From: Treponema sp.
GTDB lineage: Bacteria > Spirochaetota > Spirochaetia > Treponematales > Breznakiellaceae
Reading direction: 5' to 3'
Assembly (NCBI GenBank): GCA_031278755.1
Contig: JAITJV010000033.1
Location: forward strand, 1-11,656
Length of the DNA: 11,656 nt
The notes beneath the pieces were generated by a model, which was given only the letters and a program-made list of their open reading frames with translations, was not told where the DNA came from and made no database searches. Position 1 is the first letter of the stretch; each line of letters begins with the position of its first letter. Shown piece by piece: positions 1-7,400 of this stretch. Made by a program: the position numbers and the translations under genes.

Positions 1-259
1 TGTCGCCGGGTTTCAGGTGCTTCACTTCGGAGCCGACCTCGACCACTACGCCGCCGGGTTCATGGCCCAATACAAAGGGAGGCTTTACGACAAAATCGCT
101 TATCCTCCCCATTTCATAATAATGAAGATCCGAACCGCAGACTCCCACATATTCAAGTTTTACAAGCGCTTCGTTGGGAGCGGGTTTGGGTATATCCCGT
201 TCGGTGATTTCCATTTTTCCTATTCCGGTCATTACCGCAACTTTCATTTTTCCGGTCAT
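1..259 (-). CDS. Zinc-dependent sorbitol/xylitol-type dehydrogenase, N-terminal part (partial)
   Basis: This is the first 86 codons of a medium-chain (MDR) zinc alcohol dehydrogenase; the rest lies beyond the left edge. The family oxidises polyols such as sorbitol, xylitol or L-iditol to ketoses with NAD(P)+ in the cytoplasm. Visible family features are [13 protein letters not shown] (residues 41-53, with Cys41 as the expected catalytic zinc ligand) and VLGHEPGG (63-70, with His66 and Glu67 as the next zinc-site residues). These are followed by a typical EVGSEV-x-HLKPGD stretch (75-86). The wording of the segment closely resembles sorbitol dehydrogenase rather than a generic alcohol dehydrogenase. 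I chose the ATG at 259 because GGAGG (minus strand, 269-265) lies 5 nt upstream; an ATG at 247 would be too far from it. The gene is divergent from the fructokinase-like gene at 393, which would phosphorylate the fructose made from sorbitol. The exact substrate is inferred, and the NAD-binding half is not visible. Confidence 0.88.
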   Translation of the reverse strand, partial: MTGKMKVAVMTGIGKMEITERDIPKPAPNEALVKLEYVGVCGSDLHYYEMGRISDFVVKPPFVLGHEPGGVVVEVGSEVKHLKPGD

Positions 260-270
260 GGCGTCCTCCA

Positions 271-299
271 TTACATTTACTTGTGTTAGATTCTATAAT
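271..299 (+). promoter_or_regulatory. Candidate promoter of the sugar-kinase gene
   Basis: A perfect TATAAT lies at 294-299 in an AT-rich divergent intergenic region. The -35 element is weak: TTACAT at 271-276 with a 17-nt spacer. The predicted start would be near 306, leaving a leader of roughly 87 nt before the kinase ATG. A weak -10 (TATTAT, 300-295) is also present on the opposite strand and could serve the dehydrogenase gene, but no good -35 accompanies it. Confidence 0.45.
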
Positions 300-309
300 A
301 CCCTATTAT
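295..309. promoter_or_regulatory. Palindromic operator candidate
   Basis: ATAATA-CCC-TATTAT is a perfect 6-3-6 inverted repeat. It overlaps the last five bases of the TATAAT box and lies between two divergent genes of probable polyol metabolism. That is where a repressor controlling both would sit. No regulator gene is present in the window, so this is inferred from position and symmetry only. AT-rich short palindromes also occur by chance. Confidence 0.35.
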
Positions 310-324
310 CAAAAAATAAACATC

Positions 325-378
325 CCCGCCGGGAAAAGGCGGGAAAATTATATTTCCGTCGTTTGGCGACGCCGGAAA
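325..378 (+). other. Two hairpins in the kinase mRNA leader
   Basis: The first hairpin is CCCGCC (325-330) with GGCGGG (338-343) and a 7-nt loop. The second pairs TTTCCG (353-358) with CGGAAA (373-378), with an inner TCG/CGA stem (359-361 with 367-369) and a 3-nt bulge. Both lie between the predicted promoter and the Shine-Dalgarno (AAGGAG, 381-386). The first is followed by AAAATTATATTT rather than a T run, so it is not a clear terminator in the kinase direction. The leader could modulate expression, but I recognise no riboswitch. Confidence 0.35.
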
Positions 379-392
379 ATAAGGAGTTCTTC

Positions 393-1346
393 ATGATCAT
401 TGCCTGCGGCGAAGCCCTTATTGACATGGTCCCGGATACCGGCGGCGGCGGAGAAGGTTTTCTGCCCATACCCGGCGGCAGCCCCTGCAACACGGCCGTC
501 GCCGCGGGAAGGCTCGGCGTACCTGTTTCCTTTCTCGGACGGCTTTCAACGGATTTTTTCGGCAATATACTTGTCGAACACATGAAAAAGAACGGCGTAG
601 GAACGGAAATGATCGTCCGGTCCGGTGAGAATTCGACGCTTGCCTTTGTCAGGCTGGAAAAGGGAAGGGAGCCGGAGTATGTCTTTTATACCGAAGGAAG
701 CGCCGATCGATCTTTTTCGGAAGAAGACCTTCCCCCCGCCCTGCCTTCCGCCGTACGGTGCATTCTTTTCGGCTCCATAGCCATGACCATGGAGCCTGTC
801 GCCACAACAATAGAAACCCTTGTGCGCCGGGAAAGGCAGGGTCCTCTCAAGCCTGTCGTTTCCTTCGACCCCAATGTACGGCCTTTCATGATCAGGGACA
901 GGGCTGCGTATGTAAAACGTTTTGAAGGCTGGGCGGCTTCCGCCCATATTGCGAAAATTTCCGAAGCCGACTTTGACTTTATCTATCCCGGACTGGGGCT
1001 TGAAAAGTCCCTGGAAAAGATCCTCGCCATGGGGCCGTCTCTCGCCGTTACCACGTTGGGGAACAAGGGCGCCATGGCCCTTCTCCGCAGGGACGGGGGG
1101 CCTCTCAAAGTCAGCGCGCCTGTGGTCGATCTTCCCGTGGCCGACACCATAGGCGCAGGCGACACCTTTCACGGCGCTTTCCTTTCATGGCTGGAACTCA
1201 ACGGAAAAATGTCCGCCGGGGCGCTTGCCTGCTTAAGCGAAAAAGAACTGTACGACGCCCTTTTTTTTGCCAACAAGGCGGCGTCCATCGTCTGTTCCCG
1301 CCGGGGAGCGGAACCGCCCACGCTGGCGGAAGTGAAAGCCCTGTAA
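393..1346 (+). CDS. PfkB-family sugar kinase, fructokinase-like
   Basis: This 317-aa ribokinase/PfkB-family kinase transfers phosphate from ATP to a sugar hydroxyl, most likely fructose, giving fructose 6-phosphate in the cytoplasm. It starts MIIACGEALIDM, typical of fructokinases. The substrate-side signature GGSPCNTAVAAGRLG is at residues 28-42 and the SFDPNVRP strand at 157-164. The C-terminal PfkB signature DTIGAGDTFHGAFL is at 251-264, where GAGD (254-257) forms the anion hole and Asp257 is the expected catalytic base. Length is normal for the family. The ATG at 393 is chosen because AAGGAG lies 6 nt upstream and the protein then begins exactly at the first beta strand; the frame is open further upstream but that part is leader. 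It is divergent from a sorbitol-type dehydrogenase and 1 nt ahead of aroC. Substrate specificity is not proven by sequence alone; another hexose or a nucleoside is possible. Confidence 0.9.
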   Translation: MIIACGEALIDMVPDTGGGGEGFLPIPGGSPCNTAVAAGRLGVPVSFLGRLSTDFFGNILVEHMKKNGVGTEMIVRSGENSTLAFVRLEKGREPEYVFYTEGSADRSFSEEDLPPALPSAVRCILFGSIAMTMEPVATTIETLVRRERQGPLKPVVSFDPNVRPFMIRDRAAYVKRFEGWAASAHIAKISEADFDFIYPGLGLEKSLEKILAMGPSLAVTTLGNKGAMALLRRDGGPLKVSAPVVDLPVADTIGAGDTFHGAFLSWLELNGKMSAGALACLSEKELYDALFFANKAASIVCSRRGAEPPTLAEVKAL

Positions 1347-1347
1347 T

Positions 1348-2475
1348 ATGGCGGGAAATACATTCGGGACTCTTTTTACCGTAAGCACCTTCGGCGAATC
1401 TCACGGAAAGGCGCTGGGCTGCGTCGTGGACGGCTGTCCCGCGGGGCTTTCCCTTGATACCGAAGACATCGCCCGCGATCTCAGGCGGCGGAGGCCCGGC
1501 GGCGGAGGCCCGGCGGCTTCAAAACGGCGGGAAGGCGACGAACCGGAGATCCTGTCGGGGGTTTTTGAAGGGAAGACCCTTGGTACGCCCATCGCCGTTG
1601 TCATACGCAATACCGATCAGCGTTCCGCCGATTATGACAGGTTGAAGGACATGTACCGTCCCGGACACGCCGACTGGACGTGGGAGGCAAAATACGGCCT
1701 ACGGGATCACAGGGGCGGCGGCAGAAGTTCCGGCCGCGAAACGGCGGCCCGTGTGGCGGCGGGGGCCGTAGCCAGGGTTTTTCTCGCGTCCGCCGGAATA
1801 TCCGTACAGGGATGGGCGTCGTCCATCGCGGGAATAGATATTCCCGGCCCCGGGGAAGAAGGCTTTGACGTCAACGAGGCCGAAAGGAATCCCTTCCGCG
1901 TACCGCGGAAAGAGTATGACGAAAAAATAAACGATGCGCTTGAAGCGTTGAAAAAAGAGGGGGACAGCGCAGGCGGCATAGTGTCCTGCTCGGTAACAGG
2001 CCTCCCCGCGGGGCTGGGCGAACCTGTCTTCGGCAAACTCGACGCGCTTATCGCGGGCGCCATGCTTTCCATCGGAGCGGCCAAGGGCGTGGAATTCGGC
2101 GCCGGTTTTTCGGCGGCTTCCATGAAAGGCTCTGAAAACAACGACGCGCCTTTTCCCGCGGAGGGCGTGGAGACGCCGCCCGGCGCAAAGGCCTTGCCCG
2201 CGGGCGTACCTTCCCTTTCCTTCAGGACGAACAACGCGGGCGGCGTACTGGGGGGCATTTCCAGCGGAATGCCGCTTCTGTTCACCGTCGCATTCAAACC
2301 CGCCGCTTCGATATTAAGGCGTCAGGAAACGGCAGGCAGGCGGGGCGCCGGGGATCTTGTCCTTGAAGGCAGACACGACGTGTGCATAGCGCCCCGCGCA
2401 GTCCCCGTCGTCGAGGCCATGGCCGCCATCGTACTTGCCGATCTCCTCCTTATGCAGCGCTGCGGCAGGGTATGA
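1348..2475 (+). CDS. aroC: Chorismate synthase
   Basis: This 375-aa enzyme catalyses the last step of the shikimate pathway, 5-enolpyruvylshikimate 3-phosphate to chorismate, using reduced FMN, in the cytoplasm. Family signatures include TFGESHGKALG (14-24, with catalytic-type His19), the RRE substrate-binding stretch (60-62), RPGHADWTWEAKYGLRD (104-120, with His107) and GGGRSSGRETAARVAAGA (123-140). Further ones are RTNNAGGVLGGISSG (293-307) and GRHDVCIAPRAVPVVEAM (341-358, with conserved Asp344). Both conserved active-site histidines are present. Two local oddities are visible. The loop after RRRPG is one residue longer than in E. coli AroC and is glycine-rich because of a 14-nt tandem repeat. 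There is also an insertion between residues about 264 and 292 relative to E. coli. The ATG lies 1 nt after the kinase stop and the Shine-Dalgarno is weak, so translation is probably coupled. The 3' end overlaps the MATE gene start by 4 nt. Confidence 0.97.
   Translation: MAGNTFGTLFTVSTFGESHGKALGCVVDGCPAGLSLDTEDIARDLRRRRPGGGGPAASKRREGDEPEILSGVFEGKTLGTPIAVVIRNTDQRSADYDRLKDMYRPGHADWTWEAKYGLRDHRGGGRSSGRETAARVAAGAVARVFLASAGISVQGWASSIAGIDIPGPGEEGFDVNEAERNPFRVPRKEYDEKINDALEALKKEGDSAGGIVSCSVTGLPAGLGEPVFGKLDALIAGAMLSIGAAKGVEFGAGFSAASMKGSENNDAPFPAEGVETPPGAKALPAGVPSLSFRTNNAGGVLGGISSGMPLLFTVAFKPAASILRRQETAGRRGAGDLVLEGRHDVCIAPRAVPVVEAMAAIVLADLLLMQRCGRV
1484..1517 (+). repeat. 14-nt tandem repeat inside aroC
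   Basis: The unit GGCGGCGGAGGCCC occurs twice perfectly (1484-1497, 1498-1511) and is followed by a partial third copy GGCGGC (1512-1517). Because 14 is not a multiple of three, the two copies are read in different frames, giving RRRP and then GGGP. It lies in the loop after the conserved RRRPG of chorismate synthase. Confidence 0.85.
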
Positions 2476-3923
2476 AAAGAACCCCTCCCCTCATGCCCCC
2501 GGAAGACCGCCGGAACTTTTACATATCGGTTGCCGCCATTGGTCTTCCCGTCGCCCTGCAGAACCTCCTTACCACTTCCGCCGGCATGGTGGATACGATC
2601 ATGATAGGCACATTGGGGGAAAACTCCGTCGCCGCCGCGGGTATCTGCGTTCAGTATTCCATGCTGCTCCTTGCCGCATGGTTCGGTTTCTGCAACGGCG
2701 GGACGATCTTCTTCGCCCAATACTGGGGCGCCGGGGACGAACGGGGGATATGCCGCGCATACGGCATTACCTTTTCCTGCATGATGGCGGTAACCTTCGT
2801 TTTTTCCGGTTTCGCGATCTTCGCCCCCGGCTTCATCCTCAGGCTGTACACGGACAAGGAAGCCATACGCCGCGCGGCCGTTCCCTACCTCAGGATAGTG
2901 GGGCTGAGTTATCCGCTCCAGATATGGGCCGCCGCCATAAGCGCTCTTTTAAGATCCATAGAGAAGGTAAAGATTCCCCTCTTTGCTTCGGTTGTGTCCC
3001 TTATAACGAACTTTGTCCTTAACTGGCTTTTGATCTTCGGCCATTTTGGTTTTCCGAAAATGGGAATGGCGGGCGCGGCCGTCGGAACGGTATGCGCCGC
3101 GGCGGTCAACGTTCTTGTACTCTACATCTTTTGTTTCCGCGGCAAATGTTCGTATATTCTGCGCATACGGGATCATTTCAAATGGGACGCGGCTTTCATA
3201 AAAGAATATTTTTCACGGAGCTTCTTCGTGGTCTGCAACGAAATGCTCTACGGCACAGGCCAGCTTCTCATCAACATCATCATAGGCCGCCAGTCCGCGG
3301 CGGGAATAGCGGCCATGGCGGTCTTCCGCGTGCTTGAAGGCATTCTCTTTGTTTTTTTCGGCGGGCTTGCAAACGCCAGCTCCGTCATGGTGGGTAAAAA
3401 TATCGGCGCGGGAAAACACATGGAAGGCTACAGGGAAGCGCGACGCTTTACGCTGCTCTGCCCGGCGATAACCCTCGTCATCTGGCTTGCCATGCTTCCT
3501 TTCAGCCGGCAGCTTCTGGGTCTTTTCGGCCTTGGAAACGAAGCGCTCCGTTATGCGATGTACATGCTCCTCATCTATACCGTCGCCGGAAATTTAAGGA
3601 GCTGCAATTATATCACAAACAACATTTTCCGCGCGGGCGGCGAATCCATTTTCGGAACCACGGTTGAAATCTGCGGCCTTTTCTTTTTAAGCATTCCGCT
3701 CACCGCCGCGGCGGGCCTTGTCCTGCACTGGCCGTTCCTTGTTGTGTTCCTGCTTACCTATTCCGACGAAATCATACGCATTGGAATTCTGCAGCGGTAC
3801 ATGAAATCAGGCAAATGGATCAAGCCGGTTACCGGCGAAGGAATACGGGCGCTTGCGGCGTTCCGGAGCCAAATCGCCCGGGCCGGTCAAACCCGTCCCG
3901 CGAATCATCCTTTCCTGATGTAA
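2472..3923 (+). CDS. MATE-family multidrug/toxic compound efflux transporter
   Basis: This 483-aa polytopic inner-membrane protein has the layout of a MATE (NorM/DinF-like) Na+ or H+ antiporter that exports cationic compounds. About twelve hydrophobic segments are spread over the whole length in two halves. Family-like stretches are GMVDTIMIGTLG (38-49), ALLRSIEKVKIPL (158-170) and NWLLIFGHFGFPKMGMAGAA (184-203). The second half has a corresponding NASSVMVGKNIGAG (301-314). The start at 2472 forms ATGA with the aroC stop, with AGGG a few nucleotides upstream. The reading frame extends further 5' inside aroC, but there the residues are non-hydrophobic and Arg/Pro-rich, so the longer form is rejected. 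The C-terminal tail after about residue 445 is soluble. The 3' end overlaps the convergent gene at 3905-4291 by 19 bp. Substrate cannot be told from sequence. Confidence 0.92.
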   Translation: MKRTPPLMPPEDRRNFYISVAAIGLPVALQNLLTTSAGMVDTIMIGTLGENSVAAAGICVQYSMLLLAAWFGFCNGGTIFFAQYWGAGDERGICRAYGITFSCMMAVTFVFSGFAIFAPGFILRLYTDKEAIRRAAVPYLRIVGLSYPLQIWAAAISALLRSIEKVKIPLFASVVSLITNFVLNWLLIFGHFGFPKMGMAGAAVGTVCAAAVNVLVLYIFCFRGKCSYILRIRDHFKWDAAFIKEYFSRSFFVVCNEMLYGTGQLLINIIIGRQSAAGIAAMAVFRVLEGILFVFFGGLANASSVMVGKNIGAGKHMEGYREARRFTLLCPAITLVIWLAMLPFSRQLLGLFGLGNEALRYAMYMLLIYTVAGNLRSCNYITNNIFRAGGESIFGTTVEICGLFFLSIPLTAAAGLVLHWPFLVVFLLTYSDEIIRIGILQRYMKSGKWIKPVTGEGIRALAAFRSQIARAGQTRPANHPFLM

Positions 3924-4291
3924 AGGGGAATGGAACTTAACTCCTTGTCGTCGATATAAAGGACAAAATTCACCACGCCGCTGCTTTTGAAATGCAGGTT
4001 TGAAACGGTGAAGACAAGGTGGGAGACCGCCGTCGCATTGCCCGCGCCTTTTACTTCCACATTTCCGGAGATCGTTTCCATGCTCATCTCTCCGTCAAGA
4101 TCGCGCGTCTCTATGCGGAAGCTGTGGCCGGAAAATTCCCAAAGATCAAAACGCACCCGTATTACCACGGAAAGCTGCGGATGAACACAGGGAAAATTTC
4201 TGGAGATAATGGTGTCGAAGGTTCCGACTATGGTCAGTTTGCCGCCGTTCTCCTGGGCAAAATCACAGAATGTAAACAACTCAATTTTCAT
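3905..4291 (-). CDS. Conserved-type protein of unknown function (possible DUF6941 family)
   Basis: This is a 128-aa protein without signal peptide or membrane segment. The N terminus reads MKIELFTFCDFAQENGGKLT followed by IVGTFDTI. That reminds me of the small bacterial family called DUF6941, whose members begin with a similar cytoplasmic-looking 'CD-AQ-GKL-VGAFD' pattern; this assignment is from memory and tentative. Alternating hydrophobic and polar residues throughout suggest an all-beta fold, and it ends in a run of beta-like strands (HLVFTVSNLHFK, VVNFVLYIDDKELSSIPLYI). No catalytic motif is evident. The ATG at 4291 is preceded by TAAGGAG with 6 nt spacing and by a good promoter, so it is a single-gene transcription unit. 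Its last 19 bp overlap the end of the MATE gene on the other strand. Function is unknown. Confidence 0.85.
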   Translation of the reverse strand: MKIELFTFCDFAQENGGKLTIVGTFDTIISRNFPCVHPQLSVVIRVRFDLWEFSGHSFRIETRDLDGEMSMETISGNVEVKGAGNATAVSHLVFTVSNLHFKSSGVVNFVLYIDDKELSSIPLYIRKG

Positions 4292-4317
4292 GGCAGCTCC
4301 TTACCGGTCCGCCGCCA

Positions 4318-4346
4318 AGTATACACCCATTGTCGCTTTTTGTCAG
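4318..4346 (-). promoter_or_regulatory. Sigma70-type promoter of the 128-aa protein gene
   Basis: On the minus strand, CTGACA (4346-4341, 5 of 6 match to TTGACA) is followed by a 17-nt spacer and TATACT (4323-4318, 5 of 6 match to TATAAT). The predicted start is near 4311, giving a leader of about 20 nt that contains the AGGAG Shine-Dalgarno (4301-4297). This is one of the two best promoter matches in the window. Confidence 0.7.
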
Positions 4347-4436
4347 GCGACGCGCGTCCGCGGGAACGCGGCTGATTGCAAGGCGTGGTTCACGTCCGGG
4401 GGCCGCCTGCTTCAGGGTTTCCCGGAGCGGCCCGTA

Positions 4437-4466
4437 TTGCGGGGAAGCTGATTTTCAGGTTATCAT
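4437..4466 (+). promoter_or_regulatory. Weak promoter candidate immediately before dnaE
   Basis: TTGCGG (4437-4442), an 18-nt spacer and TATCAT (4461-4466) lie just before the dnaE ATG at 4472. Transcription from it would begin at or next to the start codon, so the mRNA would be leaderless. This fits the lack of a clear Shine-Dalgarno before dnaE. The match is weak and the true promoter may be elsewhere in 4347-4460, which otherwise holds nothing I recognise. Confidence 0.25.
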
Positions 4467-4471
4467 AGGCC

Positions 4472-7400
4472 ATGATCGATTTTGCCCACCTCCATGTCCA
4501 TTCCGATTTTTCCCTGCAGGACGCCGCGGTTTCCGTCCAGAGCCTCGCGGACAGGGCGGAAGAGCTGGGGATGAAGTATCTGGCCCTCACCGACCACGGC
4601 AATATGTTCGGCGTCATGGATTTTCTTGCCGCCTGCAGGGAAACTGTCGATGAAGAAGGGAACCATATAAAACGCAAAAACCCCATCCATCCGATCATCG
4701 GCTGCGAGGCGTATGTCGCCCCGGGTTCACGGTACGAGAAAAAAGGGGCCGAAAGCGAAAACCGCTATTACCATCTGATCCTGCTGGCCGGAAGCCGCGA
4801 AGGCTACTTCAATCTGGTCAAGCTCTGTTCCTTTGCCTATACCGAAGGCTTCTACTACCGGCCCCGGATAGATGATGAATTACTGCAAAAATACCACGGC
4901 GGGCTTATAGCCCTTTCGGGCTGCGTCTCGGGGGAAATCCCCAGGCTTATCGGGGCCGGCAAACCCGACGAAGCGGAAGCCAGGGCGCGGCATTACCGCG
5001 ATCTTTTCGGGGACGGCAATTTTTATCTTGAGATTCAGGATCACGGCATACCGGCGGAATGGCTCAAGGGAAATCTGTCCCAGAGACAGATAAACGGCGT
5101 CATCGCCGGCATATCGCGGCGGACGGGCATTCCCCTGGTCGCCACAAACGATGTTCATTACCTTAGGCAGGAAGATCACGAAGCCCACGATATCCTCCTT
5201 TGTATAGGCACCGCCAGGCTCAGAAGCGAAGAACGGCGGAAGCGTTATTACAAGGATCAGTTTTACCTTAAAAGCGGCGGCGAGATGGCCGCCCTTTTCC
5301 CCGAATATCCCGAGGCTGTCGCCAACACGATCCGCATCGCGGAACGCTGCGCCGGGAATTTTTCGTTCCCCGTGGTGGAAGGCAAAGACCTTCCGAAGTA
5401 CCTTCCGGAATTTAAAATCCCCGCCGGCTTCAACGCGCGGGCCGACGTTACAAACAAGGTTCTGGAAATACTCAAGGCCCGGAAACCGCAAAAGGAAGAT
5501 CCGCCGGACAAGGTTCTCTATACGGAAGATGAAATAAAACCGGCGGCTTATCTTTATTCCCTTACCATGGACGGCCTTGCGAAACGCTACCCCGATCTTC
5601 CTTCCGGCGTCGTACAGCGGGCCGAATACGAACTGGGCGTGATCATCCAGATGGGTTTTACCGGCTATTTCCTCATTGTGGAAGATTTCATCAACTGGGC
5701 CAGGGAGCACAATATACCCGTCGGCAAGGGACGGGGGTCGGGGGCGGGTTCCATCACGGCCTATTCGCTTGGAATCACCGATGTTGAACCCCTTAAATAC
5801 AACCTGGTGTTTGAACGTTTCCTTAACGCCCAGCGCGTCAGCATGCCCGACTTCGACATAGACTTTGCCAATGAGGGCCGTGAAGACGTGATCAGATACG
5901 TTACGGAAAAGTACGGCAAGGAGCGGGTGGGGCAGATAATCACCTTCGGAACCCTGGGAGCCAAGCAGGTGATCAAGGATGTAGCCCGGACCCTCAGCAT
6001 CGGCATCCCCGAATCGGAAATGATCACCAAACTTATCCCAAAGGACCCAAAGATAACCCTGAAGAAAGCATTTGAAGGCGAACCGAGGCTCCGGGAACTG
6101 GAGCAGAATCCCAGCTATACCGAACTCTTCAGCCTGGCGCGGAAACTGGAAGGCCTCAACCGCCATTCCAGCATCCATGCCGCAGGCGTGGTAATCGGCA
6201 AGGACGCCCTCTATAATTTTGTACCCCTCTACCGCGATCCCAAGACCGGAAGCATTGCCACCCAGTACACCATGAACTTCCTGGAGGACTGCGGGCTGGT
6301 AAAGATGGACTTTTTGGGCCTTAAAACCCTGGATGTGATCAAGCACACCGGAGAACTCATCAGACAGAAGGGGGGAGAACTAAAAGACTTCAATATAGAA
6401 ACCATCCCGGAAAACGACGGGGCCGTGTTTAAGATGCTCGGCGAAGGAAAGAGTTTCGGCGTTTTTCAGTTTGAATCCGAGGGGATGCAGAATATTCTGA
6501 AACAGGTAAAACCCGACAGGCTCGAAGATCTTATCGCCCTTAACGCCCTTTACCGGCCGGGTCCCATGGACAGCATAGCCCAGTTTATCGAATCGAAAAA
6601 CGGTCTTAGAAAAATCGAATACCCCGTCCCCAGCCTGGAGTCTGTTCTGAAAGAAACATACGGGGTCATTACATATCAGGAACATGTCATGCAGGTCGCC
6701 CAGGTCGTGGCGGGCTATACGCTGGGACAGGCGGATATTCTCCGCAAGGCCATGGGGAAAAAGAAAAAAGAGACGATGGTCAAAGAGAAAGAACGGTTTA
6801 TTGAAGGCGCAATCAGGCAGGGCAACAAGCCGGCGATTGCGAATAAAATTTTTGAGCTTTTGGAACCCTTTGCGGGTTACGGTTTCAATAAAAGTCACGC
6901 CGCGGCCTATGCCATAATCGACTACCAGACCGCCTGGCTCAAGGCCAACTTTCCCGCAGAATTCATGGCGGCAAACCTTTCCAACGATATAAACAGCGCC
7001 GACAAGGACAGGCTCTCCGCCTGTATAGACGAAACCCGCAAGATGGGCCTTGTCATCGATCCGCCCGATATAAACCACTCGGACAAATATTTTACCGTTG
7101 TTGAAGGCCGCATCGTCTACGGTTTTCTGGGAATCAAGGGGCTGGGCGAATCGTCGGCCGATGAGATCATCAGACGCAGAAAAGAGGGCGGACCCTACAG
7201 GGATTTTATGGATTTCCTTAACCGCGTGGAGATCAAGACCGCCGGGAAAAAAGTAATAGAAATTCTTGTACAGACCGGCGCTTTTGACTGCTTCGGTGTT
7301 TCCCGGGCGGTGCTGCAGGGCAATCTGGAGAAAGCCGTTGAATACATACAGAACATCAAGGACGACAGACAGTTCGGCCAGTCAAGTCTTTTCATGGACA

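Noticed and set aside
325..343. The CCCGCC/GGCGGG hairpin as an intrinsic terminator
   Set aside because: No T run follows in the kinase direction, and on the minus strand it would terminate before a gene start rather than after a gene end.
174..392. Longer N terminus for the sugar kinase
   Set aside because: The extension covers the divergent promoter, the palindrome and the dehydrogenase start. The ATG at 393 has a good Shine-Dalgarno and the family-typical start.
1707..2297. A 196-codon antisense frame within aroC
   Set aside because: Low-complexity Pro/Ser/Ala composition, opposite highly conserved chorismate synthase; a shadow of biased codons.
2382..2471. Longer N terminus for the MATE transporter inside aroC
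   Set aside because: The extra residues are Arg/Pro-rich, have no membrane character, and come from another frame of the conserved aroC end.
4880..6346. A 488-codon open frame antisense to dnaE
   Set aside because: It lies wholly opposite conserved DnaE sequence, has no recognisable motif, and reflects the third-position GC bias of dnaE.
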